A DNA stretch of 64,000 bases from Tomocerus qinae. Lineage: Eukaryota; Arthropoda; Collembola; Entomobryomorpha; Tomoceridae. Positions 49,311 to 60,520 of this stretch are shown here, piece by piece; position 1 is the first letter of the stretch, and every line of letters begins with the position of its first letter. The translations under genes and the position numbers were made by a program. The stretch spans positions 128,795,875 through 128,859,874 of the forward strand of contig CM034546.1 in NCBI GenBank assembly GCA_020055645.1, written 5' to 3'. The notes under the pieces were generated by a model, which was given only the letters and a program-made list of their open reading frames with translations, was not told the DNA's origin and searched no databases.

Positions 49311-50640
49311 CTATTGTTAGAAGCGTCCTTTACACTTGGAATAACGTTTGGAATTAGTTCTGAAATCTCCCTTATGCAGAAGCATTTTGGGATATGTTTT
49401 GGAAGCCACCAACGAATTGCTGCACCGTTTTGAAAATTGTGTTGTAACTCTCCTCTACACTTGGAACATTGTTTGGATTTAATTCTGAAATCCCCCCTTA
49501 TTTAGAATCGTTTTGATATTAGTAGTAGCATTTTGGTATATATTTTCGAAGCCTCTAACTTATGCCGCACCGTTTTGGAATTTGTGTTGGAAGCTTCCCC
49601 TACCCTTGGAATAACGTTTGGAATTAGTTCTGTAATCTCCCCTCACGTAAAAGTATTTTGGGTTATGTTTTTGAAGTCTCCTACATATGGTGCAACGTTT
49701 TGGGATTTGCGTTGGAAGCCTCCTTTACCCTTGGAACGACTTTTGGAATTGGTTCTGAAATCCCCCCTCATGTGGTAGCATTTTATGACATGTTTTGGGA
49801 GGCTCCCACTTATGCTGCACCGTTTTGGAATTTGTGTTGGATGCCTCTTTGGAATTAGTTCTGAAATCCCCCCTCATGTAGTAGCATTTTGGGTTATGTT
49901 TTTGAGGTCTCCCACTTATGCTGCAACGTTTTGGAAATTGGCATTGAAAGCCTCCTTTACCCTTGGAACGACTTTTGGAATTAGGTCTGAAATTCCCCCT
50001 CATGGAGTAGGATTTTATGATATGTTTTGGAAGTCTCCCACTTATGCTGCATCGTTTTGGAATTTGTGAGGGATGCCTCCTCTACACTTGGAATAACGTT
50101 TGGAATTAGGTCTGAAATCCCCCCTCATGTAGAAGCATTTTGGTTTATGTTTTTGAGGTCTCCCACTTATGCTGCACCGTTTTGGGATTTGTGTTGGATA
50201 CCTCTTTGGAATTAGTTCTGAAATCCCCCCTCATGTAGTAGCATTTTGGATTATGTTTTTGAGGTCTCCCAATTATGCTGTAACGTTTTTGAAATTTTGT
50301 TGGAAGCCTCATGTACCCTTGGAACAACGTTTGGAATTAGTTCTGAAATCCCCCCTTATGTTGAAGCGTTTTGGGATATGTTTTCGATGTCTCCCACTTA
50401 TGCTGCACTGTTTTGGAAATAGCGTTGGCAGCCTCCTCTACGCTTGGAACAACTTTGGAATTAGTTCTGAAATTTCCCCTCATGTGGAAGCATTTTGGGG
50501 AATGTTTTGGAAGTCTCCCACTTATGCTGCACCACTTTGGAATTTGTGTTGGAAGCCTCCTGGAAGCCTCGTCTACCCTTGTTTGACCGTTTGTAATAGG
50601 TTCTGATATCCCCCCTCATGTTGTATTTTGTGTTGCCCAT
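49311..50640. repeat. about 126-bp degenerate tandem repeat, roughly 10 copies
   Basis: CTGAAATCCCCCCTCATGT and CTCCCACTTATGCTGCA recur roughly every 126 bases, with one or two shortened units of about 103 bases. 126 is divisible by three, so frames stay open on both strands. The apparent proteins are by-products and show no conserved domain. Unrelated to the satellites on either side. Confidence 0.9.
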
Positions 50641-50679
50641 CTTTGGCAAGATTCTGGATTTGGGTTTGGGTCTAACTTA

Positions 50680-53250
50680 ACACGCCTACGTATTACAAGT
50701 AATTAACCAACCCAATTGGTACTGTTAACTGGTTAACATGATTGAATCGTAACCTATAGACTTTGATTGACAGTATTAATACATTTTACCACATTTAACA
50801 TGCGTTTTCTAATTTACAACCATTTAGCCATGATTAACCCATTGGATATACAGGTGTACGTATTACAAGTAATTAAACAACCCAATTGGTACTGTTAACT
50901 GGTTAACATGATTGAATCGTAACCTATAGACTTTGATTGACAGTGTTCATACATTTTACCACATTTAACATGCGTTTTCTAATTGACAACCATTTAACCA
51001 TGATTAACCCATTGGATATACAGGTGTACGTATTACAAGTAATTAACCAACCCAATTGGTACTGTTAACTGGTTAACATGATTGAATCGTAACCTATAGA
51101 CTTTGATTGACAGTATTAATACATTTTACCACATTTAACATGCGTTTTCTAATTTACAACCATTTAGCCATGATTAACCCATTGGATATACAGGTGTACG
51201 TATTACAAGTAATTAACCAACCCAATTGGTACTGTTAACTGGTTAACACGATTGAATCGTAACCTATAGACTTTGATTGACAGTGTTCATACATTTTACC
51301 ACATTTAACATGCGTTTTCTAATTGACAACCATTTAACCATGATTAACCCATTGGATATACAGGTGTACGTATTACAAGTAATTAACCAACCCAATTGGT
51401 ACTGTTAACTGGTTAACATGATTGAATCGTAACCTATAGACTTTGATTGACAGTATTAATACATTTTACCACATTTAACATGCGGTTTCTAATTGACAAC
51501 CATTTAACCATGATTAACTCTTTGGATATACAGGTGTACGTATTACAAGTAATTAACCAACCCAATTGGTACTGTTAACTGGTTAACATGATTGAATCGT
51601 AACCTATAGACTTTGATTGACAGTATTAATACATTTTACCACATTTAACATGCGTTTTCTAATTTACAACCATTTAGCCATGATTAACCCATTGGATATA
51701 CAGGTGTACGTATTACAAGTAATTAAACAACCCAATTGGTACTGTTAACTGGTTAACATGATTGAATCGTAACCTATAGACTTTGATTGACAGTGTTCAT
51801 ACATTTTACCACATTTAACATGCGTTTTCTAATTGACAACCATTTAACCATGATTAACCCATTGGATATACAGGTGTACGTATTACAAGTAATTAACCAA
51901 CCCAATTGGTACTGTTAACTGGTTAACATGATTGAATCGTAACCTATAGACTTTGATTGACAGTATTAATACATTTTACCACATTTAACATGCGTTTTCT
52001 AATTTACAACCATTTAGCCATGATTAACCCATTGGATATACAGGTGTACGTATTACAAGTAATTAAACAACCCAATTGGTACTGTTAACTGGTTAACATG
52101 ATTGAATCGTAACCTATAGACTTTGATTGACAGTGTTCATACATTTTACCACATTTAACATGCGTTTTCTAATTGACAACCATTTAACCATGATTAACTC
52201 TTTGGATATACAGGTGTACGTATTACAAGTAATTAACCAACCCAATTGGTACTGTTAACTGGTTAACATGATTGAATCGTAACCTATAGACTTTGATTGA
52301 CAGTATTAATACATTTTACCACATTTAACATGCGTTTTCTAATTTACAACCATTTAGCCATGATTAACCCATTGGATATACAGGTGTACGTATTACAAGT
52401 AATTAAACAACCCAATTGGTACTGTTAACTGGTTAACATGATTGAATCGTAACCTATAGACTTTGATTGACAGTGTTCATACATTTTACCACATTTAACA
52501 TGCGTTTTCTAATTGACAACCATTTAACCATGATTAACCCATTGGATATACAGGTGTACGTATTACAAGTAATTAACCAACCCAATTGGTACTGTTAACT
52601 GGTTAACATGATTGAATCGTAACCTATAGACTTTGATTGACAGTATTAATACATTTTACCACATTTAACATGCGTTTTCTAATTTACAACCATTTAGCCA
52701 TGATTAACCCATTGGATATACAGGTGTACGTATTACAAGTAATTAAACAACCCAATTGGTACTGTTAACTGGTTAACATGATTGAATCGTAACCTATAGA
52801 CTTTGATTGACAGTGTTCATACATTTTACCACATTTAACATGCGTTTTCTAATTGACAACCATTTAACCATGATTAACCCATTGGATATACAGGTGTACG
52901 TATTACAAGTAATTAACCAACCCAATTGGTACTGTTAACTGGTTAACATGATTGAATCGTAACCTATAGACTTTGATTGACAGTATTAATACATTTTACC
53001 ACATTTAACATGCGTTTTCTAATTTACAACCATTTAGCCATGATTAACCCATTGGATATACAGGTGTACGTATTACAAGTAATTAACCAACCCAATTGGT
53101 ACTGTTAACTGGTTAACACGATTGAATCGTAACCTATAGACTTTGATTGACAGTATTAATACATTTTACCACATTTAACATGCGTTTTCTAATTTACAAC
53201 CATTTAGCCATGATTAACCCATTGGATATACAGGTGTACGTATTACAAGT
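50680..53250. repeat. 170-bp satellite array, about 15 copies, with a dimeric pattern
   Basis: CAGGTGTACGTATTACAAGT recurs at 50851, 51021 and 51191, a 170-base step continuing to 53231. Two monomer types largely alternate: one has CAGTATTAATAC and ATTTACAACCATTTAGCC, the other CAGTGTTCATAC and ATTGACAACCATTTAACC. This gives a 340-base higher-order unit. The monomer contains the inverted motif GTTAACTGGTTAAC. Copies are almost identical, so amplification is recent. It ends 60 bases before the JmjC start codon. Confidence 0.95.
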
Positions 53251-53312
53251 AAGTTAATAATTGCTGTAATTTATAATTTTATTTTCAAAATTATTTAGAG
53301 ATAAAAAGTAAA

Positions 53313-56148
53313 ATGAACGCAAGGGAGCAATCTACGTCAACAGGCCGAACTTTGCGTGAGATATGTCATAATATTTTTTTATTGCGTAAATGTTACTTAT
53401 TAATAGATGCTTATTCATGAATTTTACAGGGACTCGCCAACCAAAGTCTTCTATGACGTCGCCACTCGGTTTCGGTTCAGTTACACCATTGAATAAACCT
53501 GAACGTAAGCATTCTTAGAGAATGCAATACTTTTATTTGAGCTGTTAAAAGTATTCACTAAATTATCGTCTTTTCACAGGCTCGAAACAAAGAACAAAAT
53601 CTTCGAAAAGGTTGAGGCCTTTGGACACCGATTCAGATTTTGAAGAAGATATTCCTCGGCTTCGTATGGTGAAATTTGACAAAGGATCGGTAATTTTTCA
53701 TACCTTTAATTTGCTTTTAATTTTTAAAGTATGTGAGTTTGCCGTATATGCCGCGTGGCATAAATGCTATAAATTGATATTACGGCATTTGTCATTTCGT
53801 TAACGGTAGTATTTTTAAAGTATTTTTAGCCATAAGAAGCTATAATTTCAAAGGTATTCATAAACCAATGATTTCACTTAATAATAAGGACGGAAATATT
53901 GCAGATAATAAGTGAAATGGGAATTAATAAATTACTAATTACAATACTTTTACTGTCTACAGGACGGATTCAAAGGCTTCCAATCTCCAGTGGAAATGAA
54001 TTTACGGGCTGGGGCTGACTTACTAGGCGAATTAAATGCTGCTCTCGAATTGAAGCAAAAAAAGGACAATGACTTTTTCAATGGAACAGTTTTTGGAGAA
54101 GATTCTACACTACGTGATATTGATATCACAAATTTGTTTGGCCCCAATGAGATTGCAGAAGCTCACGTAGACATTTCGAAAGAGTATGGCAAAGGATGTT
54201 ATCATATTTCGAAACCAGGCGCCGAATCAGTAAATCTAAAAGCGCTTGTTGATTCTATGTAAGCAGTTTCTTTATTTTATTTTAGAACCATTGATGAAAT
54301 CATATTAATAAAGGTATTATCTGATAGCATTGAATCAAATAAGAACATCGGGCATTCTTTAAATGAACAATCGTCTGTTGGCGAAATTAAAGCAATATTC
54401 CAGGAGGCGTATGATCTCGCCAAGACGGATCCTCTCCAATATGTTACGCAGTACGAAGGAAATCGGCCGTCAACACATCACCTCACCACCAATTGCACGA
54501 GGAAGACTCCGTATGCCAATTTATTCAAAACTATTGATCTTATTAAAATGGCTGCTTTGGTGAATTCCATGAAACTCCCTGGAATAGCCACTCCTTTCTA
54601 TTTGCTGGGTCAAAGACTAACGTTTTCGGACCTACATGTAGGTATGGTAGATAAAATTAACAAGTTCATAAGAGTTAAAGATTGGCATTGATTTATGTAT
54701 TATTTAAACTTATAAATTTTTATTTTCAGAGGATGCGTTTTTTCCTTCGATGAATTTGTGTTTACGTAAGTTATTGCGAAATTGCGCGTGTTTTGGATTC
54801 CAAGCAACTGCCATTTTCTACTTAGTTGCAATCTTAATTACAATATTTACTGTTTTGTACCTATAGTTGGAGCTAAGCTATGGTTGATAGTGGATAAATC
54901 CTGCAACCGAAATTTGGAACAGGCAATGTACAATGAATTTCCTGATTCGGTAATGAGGTGCAACAAAGGAGTGCGCCATAAAGGATTTTTTGCAACACCA
55001 GCGTTTTTAGACGCAAACAACATAAAATACCATTTTATTTTACAACGACCTGGGCAAATAGTATACACCCAGCCAGGTAATAGTTACATATGATGATGTA
55101 TAGCTAATATATGATAACCTCTACCGTAAAATGACAAATATTAGTTGCTATGAAATTAAAGTTTGTTAAAGTTATCAAAATTTAATTTCGTAGCAACTAA
55201 TATTTATCATTTTACGATGGAGGTGCTCATAGTGTTTAATGACAGGTGTATACCATAGCGTCGTAAATGTCGAAGGATCGCTTTGTATAGCCCAAAACGT
55301 GTTGATGGAAGACAATATCAACGATTTGATCGCCTTCCAAGAGTATCGGCCTTGCTGTAAAGACAAGTAAGTTGCTCATTGACAGAATTTGCAGGAGTAT
55401 TTGGATTAATTTATTTCTTTTAAATCTTGTCAGTGACAGATACCTGGGTGGAGTAATTGATACTCTAAAAGACAAAGCAGCAGAACTTATTAAAGAAGCT
55501 TATTATGAATTAGAAACCCAACTTTCTTTGAGTAAGTAAATAATTACATATTGTTGTATGAAATGGAAATTATTTTATTGAAATTATGTGATTTATTTTC
55601 AGAAAATTCTGTCACCCCTAGACTACCTGGTGGCACTGAAGACGATTTAACTGACCTGCCTACGACCTTGCAAACTACCACCCCTTCATTGAATGTTAGA
55701 GGTTGTGTTTCATTTCGTTTTAATTTAGTTATTGTTGATTTCAACTTTGAAACCGCCGAGTTGAATGTAAATTGAATCATGTTATTTTTTCATAGGAAAT
55801 GGCATAGAGACAAACCCTATTGGCAGCAATCTCTCTTCCGCTGTTGAAACTGAAGAAGATTTAACTGACAAAGCGGAGCCAATGGAACCTACGGCCCCTT
55901 CCTTTGATGTTATAGGTAGAGTTTCATTTGCTATTATTTGTATTCAGTTTTGAAAAATGGTAATATTTCCTATTTTTGTAGTTAATCGATGTCGCACATC
56001 TTCTAACTGGGTAGGGTGTTGCGAAAGTGATAATTTTTGCCCTCGTCATCGTTTCCCTTCAAGTTGTGGATACCGATCTGCACGCAAACAGGCGGCAAAA
56101 AATCATGATACCAGGTTACATATCCGACGTGCAAAAAGCCTAGAATAA
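53313..56148 (+). CDS. JmjC-domain protein with Cys/His-rich C-terminus
   Basis: Twelve-exon model: 53313-53355, 53430-53504, 53580-53689, 53963-54258, 54286-54641, 54730-54765, 54867-55076, 55246-55366, 55434-55531, 55603-55701, 55796-55915 and 55982-56148. All junctions are GT-AG with matching phases. The JmjC core reads PGIATPFYLLGQRLTFSDLH then V-E-D (the H-x-E iron ligands, split over a phase-1 intron), SMNLCLLGAKLWLIVDKS, FILQRPGQIVYTQPGGVYHS (third iron ligand His) and VVNVEGSLCIAQNVLMED. The 2-oxoglutarate/Fe(II) oxygenase fold is therefore complete. The C-terminus has two copies of an acidic linker (EDDLTDLP.. and EEDLTDKA..) and then a zinc-binding module CRTSSNWVGCCESDNFCPRH ending in SSCGYR. 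Probable histone or protein lysine demethylase. No Tudor, PHD or ARID domain was seen, so it is not a standard KDM4 or KDM5. Confidence 0.8.
55118..55223. mobile_element. small inverted-repeat insertion in a JmjC intron
   Basis: CCTCTACCGTAAAATGA and AAATATTAGTTGCTATGAAA pair with TTTCGTAGCAACTAATATTT and TCATTTTACGATGGAGG around a short loop. The whole hairpin lies in intron 7 (55077-55245) and looks like a tiny MITE. It makes the nearby AG at 55223 a tempting but wrong acceptor. Confidence 0.7.
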
Positions 56149-56936
56149 GTTAAACATGATATATTTCAAATTATTTCGTCGGTTAAATGCAAAATTATGG
56201 TCTGTCTTCACTTTTAGATTGGCTGTGGAAATGACCTCAATCCATTTTTTACTTGGCACTAAAAATGTTCTTCGTCCATTCCCTCCTTAAATATTAGGCC
56301 ATTTTCACTGCCAAGCGAACAATGCATTGAGACCATTTCCACTGCCAAACGTAAATTGGAGAGAGATTATTTAAATGTAAATGTAATCGCAGCAATGATT
56401 CTCAACAATATGAATATTTTATATATAATTAACATAGTTACCAATTAGATTTTAGTCAAAGTAAATATATATACAAGCTAAGTACAAGCTGAATGAGTTA
56501 ACTGCTACTGTGCAACATATGTTTTCTATGTGTTCGGTTACTGGTAATTTTAGTTTTTCTCTCTTAAAAATACTGATGTACAACACTAGGATCTCAAGAT
56601 ATAAATATCTCAAGATATAAATATCTCAATATATAAATATCTCAATATATCTCAATGTATGTGACTACATAACATTTTGTAAATGCGTTTCCTATTTTGT
56701 TTATTAAATGTTTTTTCTCAACCTTTAAATGCTTGTTTAACCGAATGTTTTTAGCTGAATTCAACCATCAGTTTAGTACAATAAATTGAGATATTGGTCC
56801 AAACTATAGAGTCATACTAAATGTCATTCGACAAATACATATCCGCGAAACTTGAATTGTAAGTCAAGCAATTTATCTTTATCGGTAGTTGGTAACTGTT
56901 TTCATACTTTTCATTTATTTTGGACATTAAATTAAA
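56149..56936. other. intergenic, AT-rich, between JmjC and AAA genes
   Basis: No gene. A (CAAGATATAAATATCT)n-like microsatellite runs from about 56590 to 56660. The AAA gene promoter presumably lies at the 3' end of this interval. Confidence 0.5.
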
Positions 56937-58556
56937 ATGCCAAGAGATATGGAGTACTTATTAGAACTTGCTGATATTGGTGAAATATTGGAAACTGGGG
57001 ACAAATCCAACGATACCGATTCTGCTCAACAGCTATATATATCTGGAGTTTCAAAAGTTTTGGAACTAATTAAAGGTTTACTCTTGTTTATTCTATTCTT
57101 TCTGAAAATAATAATTAACAATATAATCAGTTCTGAAAATATTTCTTCTCATAGGACATGGCATTGCAGAAAAAGAACATCTTGGTCATATACTGTTGGA
57201 ATGTTCAAAGGCTCTGAAGCGATTGGCTGATTCAATCTGTCACAGTAACGAAAAGACGGTTGGAACTGAATCCGTAGAAAAACTTTCTTTCAACAACGGT
57301 ATCTCGACAGGGGCCGCAGACGGTAACAGTAACAAATGTTGGGTAGTAATTAATTAATTATTACTGTAAACACCTAGGTAACAAATTATTATTAAAAAAT
57401 CTTTAGTGATGTTGGATAAAGAACAAAAGCCAGAACCTGAAGAGAATACTTTATTGTACAACTATAAAATGTCTGATATCATTGGTATGGAAAATGTTAA
57501 AAAGGTGTTTTGGCAGACCTTCATCTTACCAAAACTTGCGCCGCAGCTATTTCAACATTCGTCATCATGGAAGTCAATTCTACTTTTTGGGGTGACATTT
57601 AGAAACTAATCCAACTTAATATTATATTTTGTAGCATTAACATGAATGCCTGAAGTTAACTCATCTACGACATTATATCTAGATTTTACCGTAATATTTA
57701 TAGGCTAGTGGAACAGGAAAAACTTCCGCTGTATGCGCCGCCGCGAATGAAAGCAATTGGAATTATATAGTAGTTGTTCCAGCAGATTTAGTGTCAAGTC
57801 TTTATGGGGATTCTGAAAAACAAATAAAAAAAGTTTTACAGCGAGCTCTGCCAAAACGTCCCTGTATTATAATATTCGATGAGGCGGAATCACTGTCTCC
57901 AAACAGAAAAGACAACACTTCCAACCACGACTTACGATTTTCAAACCAGATGCTATTAACTTTAAGTGAAGCTGTTGAAAAATACGAGGATATTGTGACC
58001 GTAGCCATAACCAATACCCCACAAATATGCGATAAAGCTTTCATGAGAAGATTTCAAACTAAGTGCTTTGTTGCGCTACCATCTGTCAAGGAAAGAAAAG
58101 AATTGTTCAAAAAATATCTTGGAGTTCATAAGCATGATTTAAAAGAAAAGGACTTTGATGTCCTTGTTGAGGAATCTCGTAAATTTAGCGGTGACGACAT
58201 AAAATGTTTAACAAAATGTATTTTTTTGGAAGAAGCTGAAAATTATGTCTACGCCTTGCAGAAGAAAGGTATTCCATCAGAAAACATCTGCAATCAACCA
58301 AACACAATGGCTCTAAAAAAGGTAATTACTCAAAACATCTACGACCCTACTTAATTGAAATTACGTTTGACAACTTGATAATGATAATTCGCAGAAAAAT
58401 ATTCTGCGATTTGTCAAGAAATGGAAGGCATCGTTATCCGAAGAGCAGGATGATCAGCACTTTACAGACTTGCGCAGGCAGTACGATACAAGTGACTTTG
58501 GAAATTGTCACAATTCGAAAACAAGATGGACATCAGATTTAAATAAGCTACAATAA
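56937..58556 (+). CDS. MIT + AAA ATPase, Vps4/katanin-like (meiotic clade)
   Basis: Five-exon model: 56937-57075, 57155-57322, 57407-57591, 57704-58321 and 58395-58556; start ATG 56937, stop TAA 58554-58556; phases match, about 424 codons. The N-terminal 75 residues form a MIT-like three-helix unit (AQQLYISGVSKVLELIKG..., LLECSKALKRLADS). The AAA module begins SDIIGMENVKKVF. Its Walker A is GASGTGKT, split by an intron after the first Gly; Walker B is CIIIFDEAESL; the sensor region is VAITNTP, followed by FMRRF carrying the arginine finger. A C-terminal helical tail ends QYDTSDFGN. Vps4-type ATPases disassemble ESCRT-III, and MIT binds its tails. The sequence is divergent: GASG replaces the usual GPPG and DEAES replaces DEIDS, so it may be a specialised paralogue. 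Converges with the innexin gene, with 232 bases between the stops. Confidence 0.85.
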
Positions 58557-58788
58557 GGTCAGGTATGCAATTTCATTCTAGTAATCTATCATCTTTTATT
58601 ATTATTATTGTGTTGTCCTTGACACTAAAATTTCAATGTTATTTAACTAAATAATATTGTCATTTTACTTATAAAAGCTTTACCTGTGTAATCTTTTTCT
58701 TAATTATTTTGTTAATTAAACAACAAAACAGACATGATTAAAGTGTTGACATTTATTGAAATTTTGTACGCCGTTGTAGCTAATGATT

Positions 58789-60220
58789 TTAGTCGAAAAG
58801 ACTGTCCAGTTTCCTTAAAAATGACCTAAACAGTGTAGTGCTGATATTCCGTTTTATCTGCATAAGCATCTGTGGAATAAAATATGTTAATATATGTTTT
58901 AAAATGGTATAATGCCAAAATAATGACCAAAACAATTAAATACGAAATACCTGAAAATCACCGATTCCTCCCTTTCTGCACAATTTGTAGACCAATTTCC
59001 ATTCTGTTATTTTGTTCTTAAGAAGTAGGGGTCGAATGACGCAAAAGTTTGTAAACACTAGAGTGTAATATCCAAGGTTCAAGAAAGATAATAAGGCCAA
59101 TAGGAGTAGTATAGTCCTAAATGAACAAATCAAGCCTTTAATTTTTGAATATAAACAAATGGCTAAAATAACAAATTATATTAGCGGATTTTTAACAATT
59201 TTCTTCACTGCACTAACCAGGTCACAGAAAAAAGTATTTCGTTATCCCTACTTCCAGAAACAGAGCAAACTGCAGATTCTATTATTAGAGTTCCTGATGG
59301 TCCATAATGGTCAAAATAGCAGTATACCGTTGTGGGAATAACTTCATTGACATCATTCACGTATTCGACAACAATCCCGTATCGTACGAAATATCCCATT
59401 ATTAGCTCGTATATGTTCCTTATGTTTGTAATTCTACTGTTTACATAAGTTAATCCAAAAAGCAAAAAATGACCATTCAATAACCAATTGTTTATAAAAA
59501 AATTCCCTGCTACAACCAACAAATTCAACATTTCACAACAGAAGTAGCAGTAGAAATAATAGTTTTGGTTTTGATATTCCTCTTTAAGTGACTTAGCCAT
59601 TTCGTTTAAAAAATAATTTTGTCTACTTTTCTGTTCCTCATTGTCAGGATGTTGTAACTCAAATACCCTTTTTAAAAGGTTTTTCAACTTTGACGACTCT
59701 AAGAATCTCCAAATGTAGTAAGGGACAGTTAGAAATAATGCTTGAACAATTAAAAAGGCTACGGAATATTTTTGATATCTGGTAATATCAAACCTATAGT
59801 ATATACGCTCTGGATCAGGGACATTTGTCAGTGTTGGGGCTTGCCAATATTTTCTTCCTTGGGTGTTTACAATAGAATTTTTCGTATCTGCGTATAAAAT
59901 TACGTAATAAGGGAATAAAAAATTGTGTTAATGTATATTTATATAGAAAATGACCTTAATAAATTGTCACCTGGTATGTCTTTTTCTCTGTAAATCCCCT
60001 GAGCTTCGCATATTGCTTGGAGTTCCTTAGGTTCGTAAAAATTTCCTCTGCAGGTTAGATTCTGTGCTTCACCAAAACCAATTACTATGGCCGCCGTTAG
60101 AAGAAGGCTGCAGAAACCGACCTTATAGTGCATAAGAAAATGAAAGCCGACAATTCTTTCAGTTTTTAAGGGTTTAAAACTTGAGAACGTTTGTTGAACG
60201 AATGATAAAATGGATGACAT
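58789..60220 (-). CDS. innexin (gap-junction channel subunit)
   Basis: Four-exon minus-strand model: 60220-59971, 59887-59218, 59116-58951 and 58869-58789, about 388 residues, the usual innexin length. TM1 is VGFCSLLLTAAIVIGF. Extracellular loop 1 has the two required cysteines (NLTC...AIC). TM2 follows YRFDITRYQKYSVAF and ends in VPYYIW. The cytoplasmic loop is helical (LKNLLKRVFELQHPDNEEQ). TM3 lies around MLNLLVVAGNFFINNW. Loop 2 has VYCYFDHYGPSG...AVC, again two cysteines. TM4 is TILLLLALLSFLNLGYYTLV, then GIGDFQ and a C-tail MLMQIKRNISTTLFRSFL, matching the family's GDWFLL.LGKN....F..FL. The family motif YYQWV at TM2 is altered to YQKYSV. Innexins form hexameric or octameric gap junctions and hemichannels in protostomes. 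Head-to-head with the coiled-coil gene. Confidence 0.92.
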
Positions 60221-60520
60221 TGTAGTTAAATTTTAAATTTTGCTTCGTTTTAAGAATTTGTTTTAGGCTGGATACAATAGTGTATAAAATGATTTAGTGA
60301 GAGAAGCCAGTCTTACTTGGTGGTTGAAAAGCAAATAAATGGCACTACTATATGACTCATCCATGAGTATGAAGAAGGCATCATGTTTCAACAGACAGCC
60401 TTGAAAATTTGCTGAGTAAGATTATTCTATCATGCACTGATTTACTTGCTGTTAGATTCACATACATAAGTTTTAGGTTTACCATTACACTGTATTATAT
60501 TCTCAAAAAACCGGCGAAAA

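Noticed and set aside
49533-50649. Overlapping 60-145 residue frames on both strands in the 126-bp repeat
   Set aside because: By-products of a three-divisible repeat length; no conserved domain and no splice or start context.
50680-53250. CRISPR-like regular array
   Set aside because: There are no unique spacers: the whole 170-base unit repeats. It is a eukaryotic satellite next to intron-containing genes.
55224-55245. Acceptor at 55223 (GGAG) for JmjC exon 8
   Set aside because: It leads to an early stop. The acceptor at 55245 gives matching phase and restores the iron-ligand motif GGVYHS.
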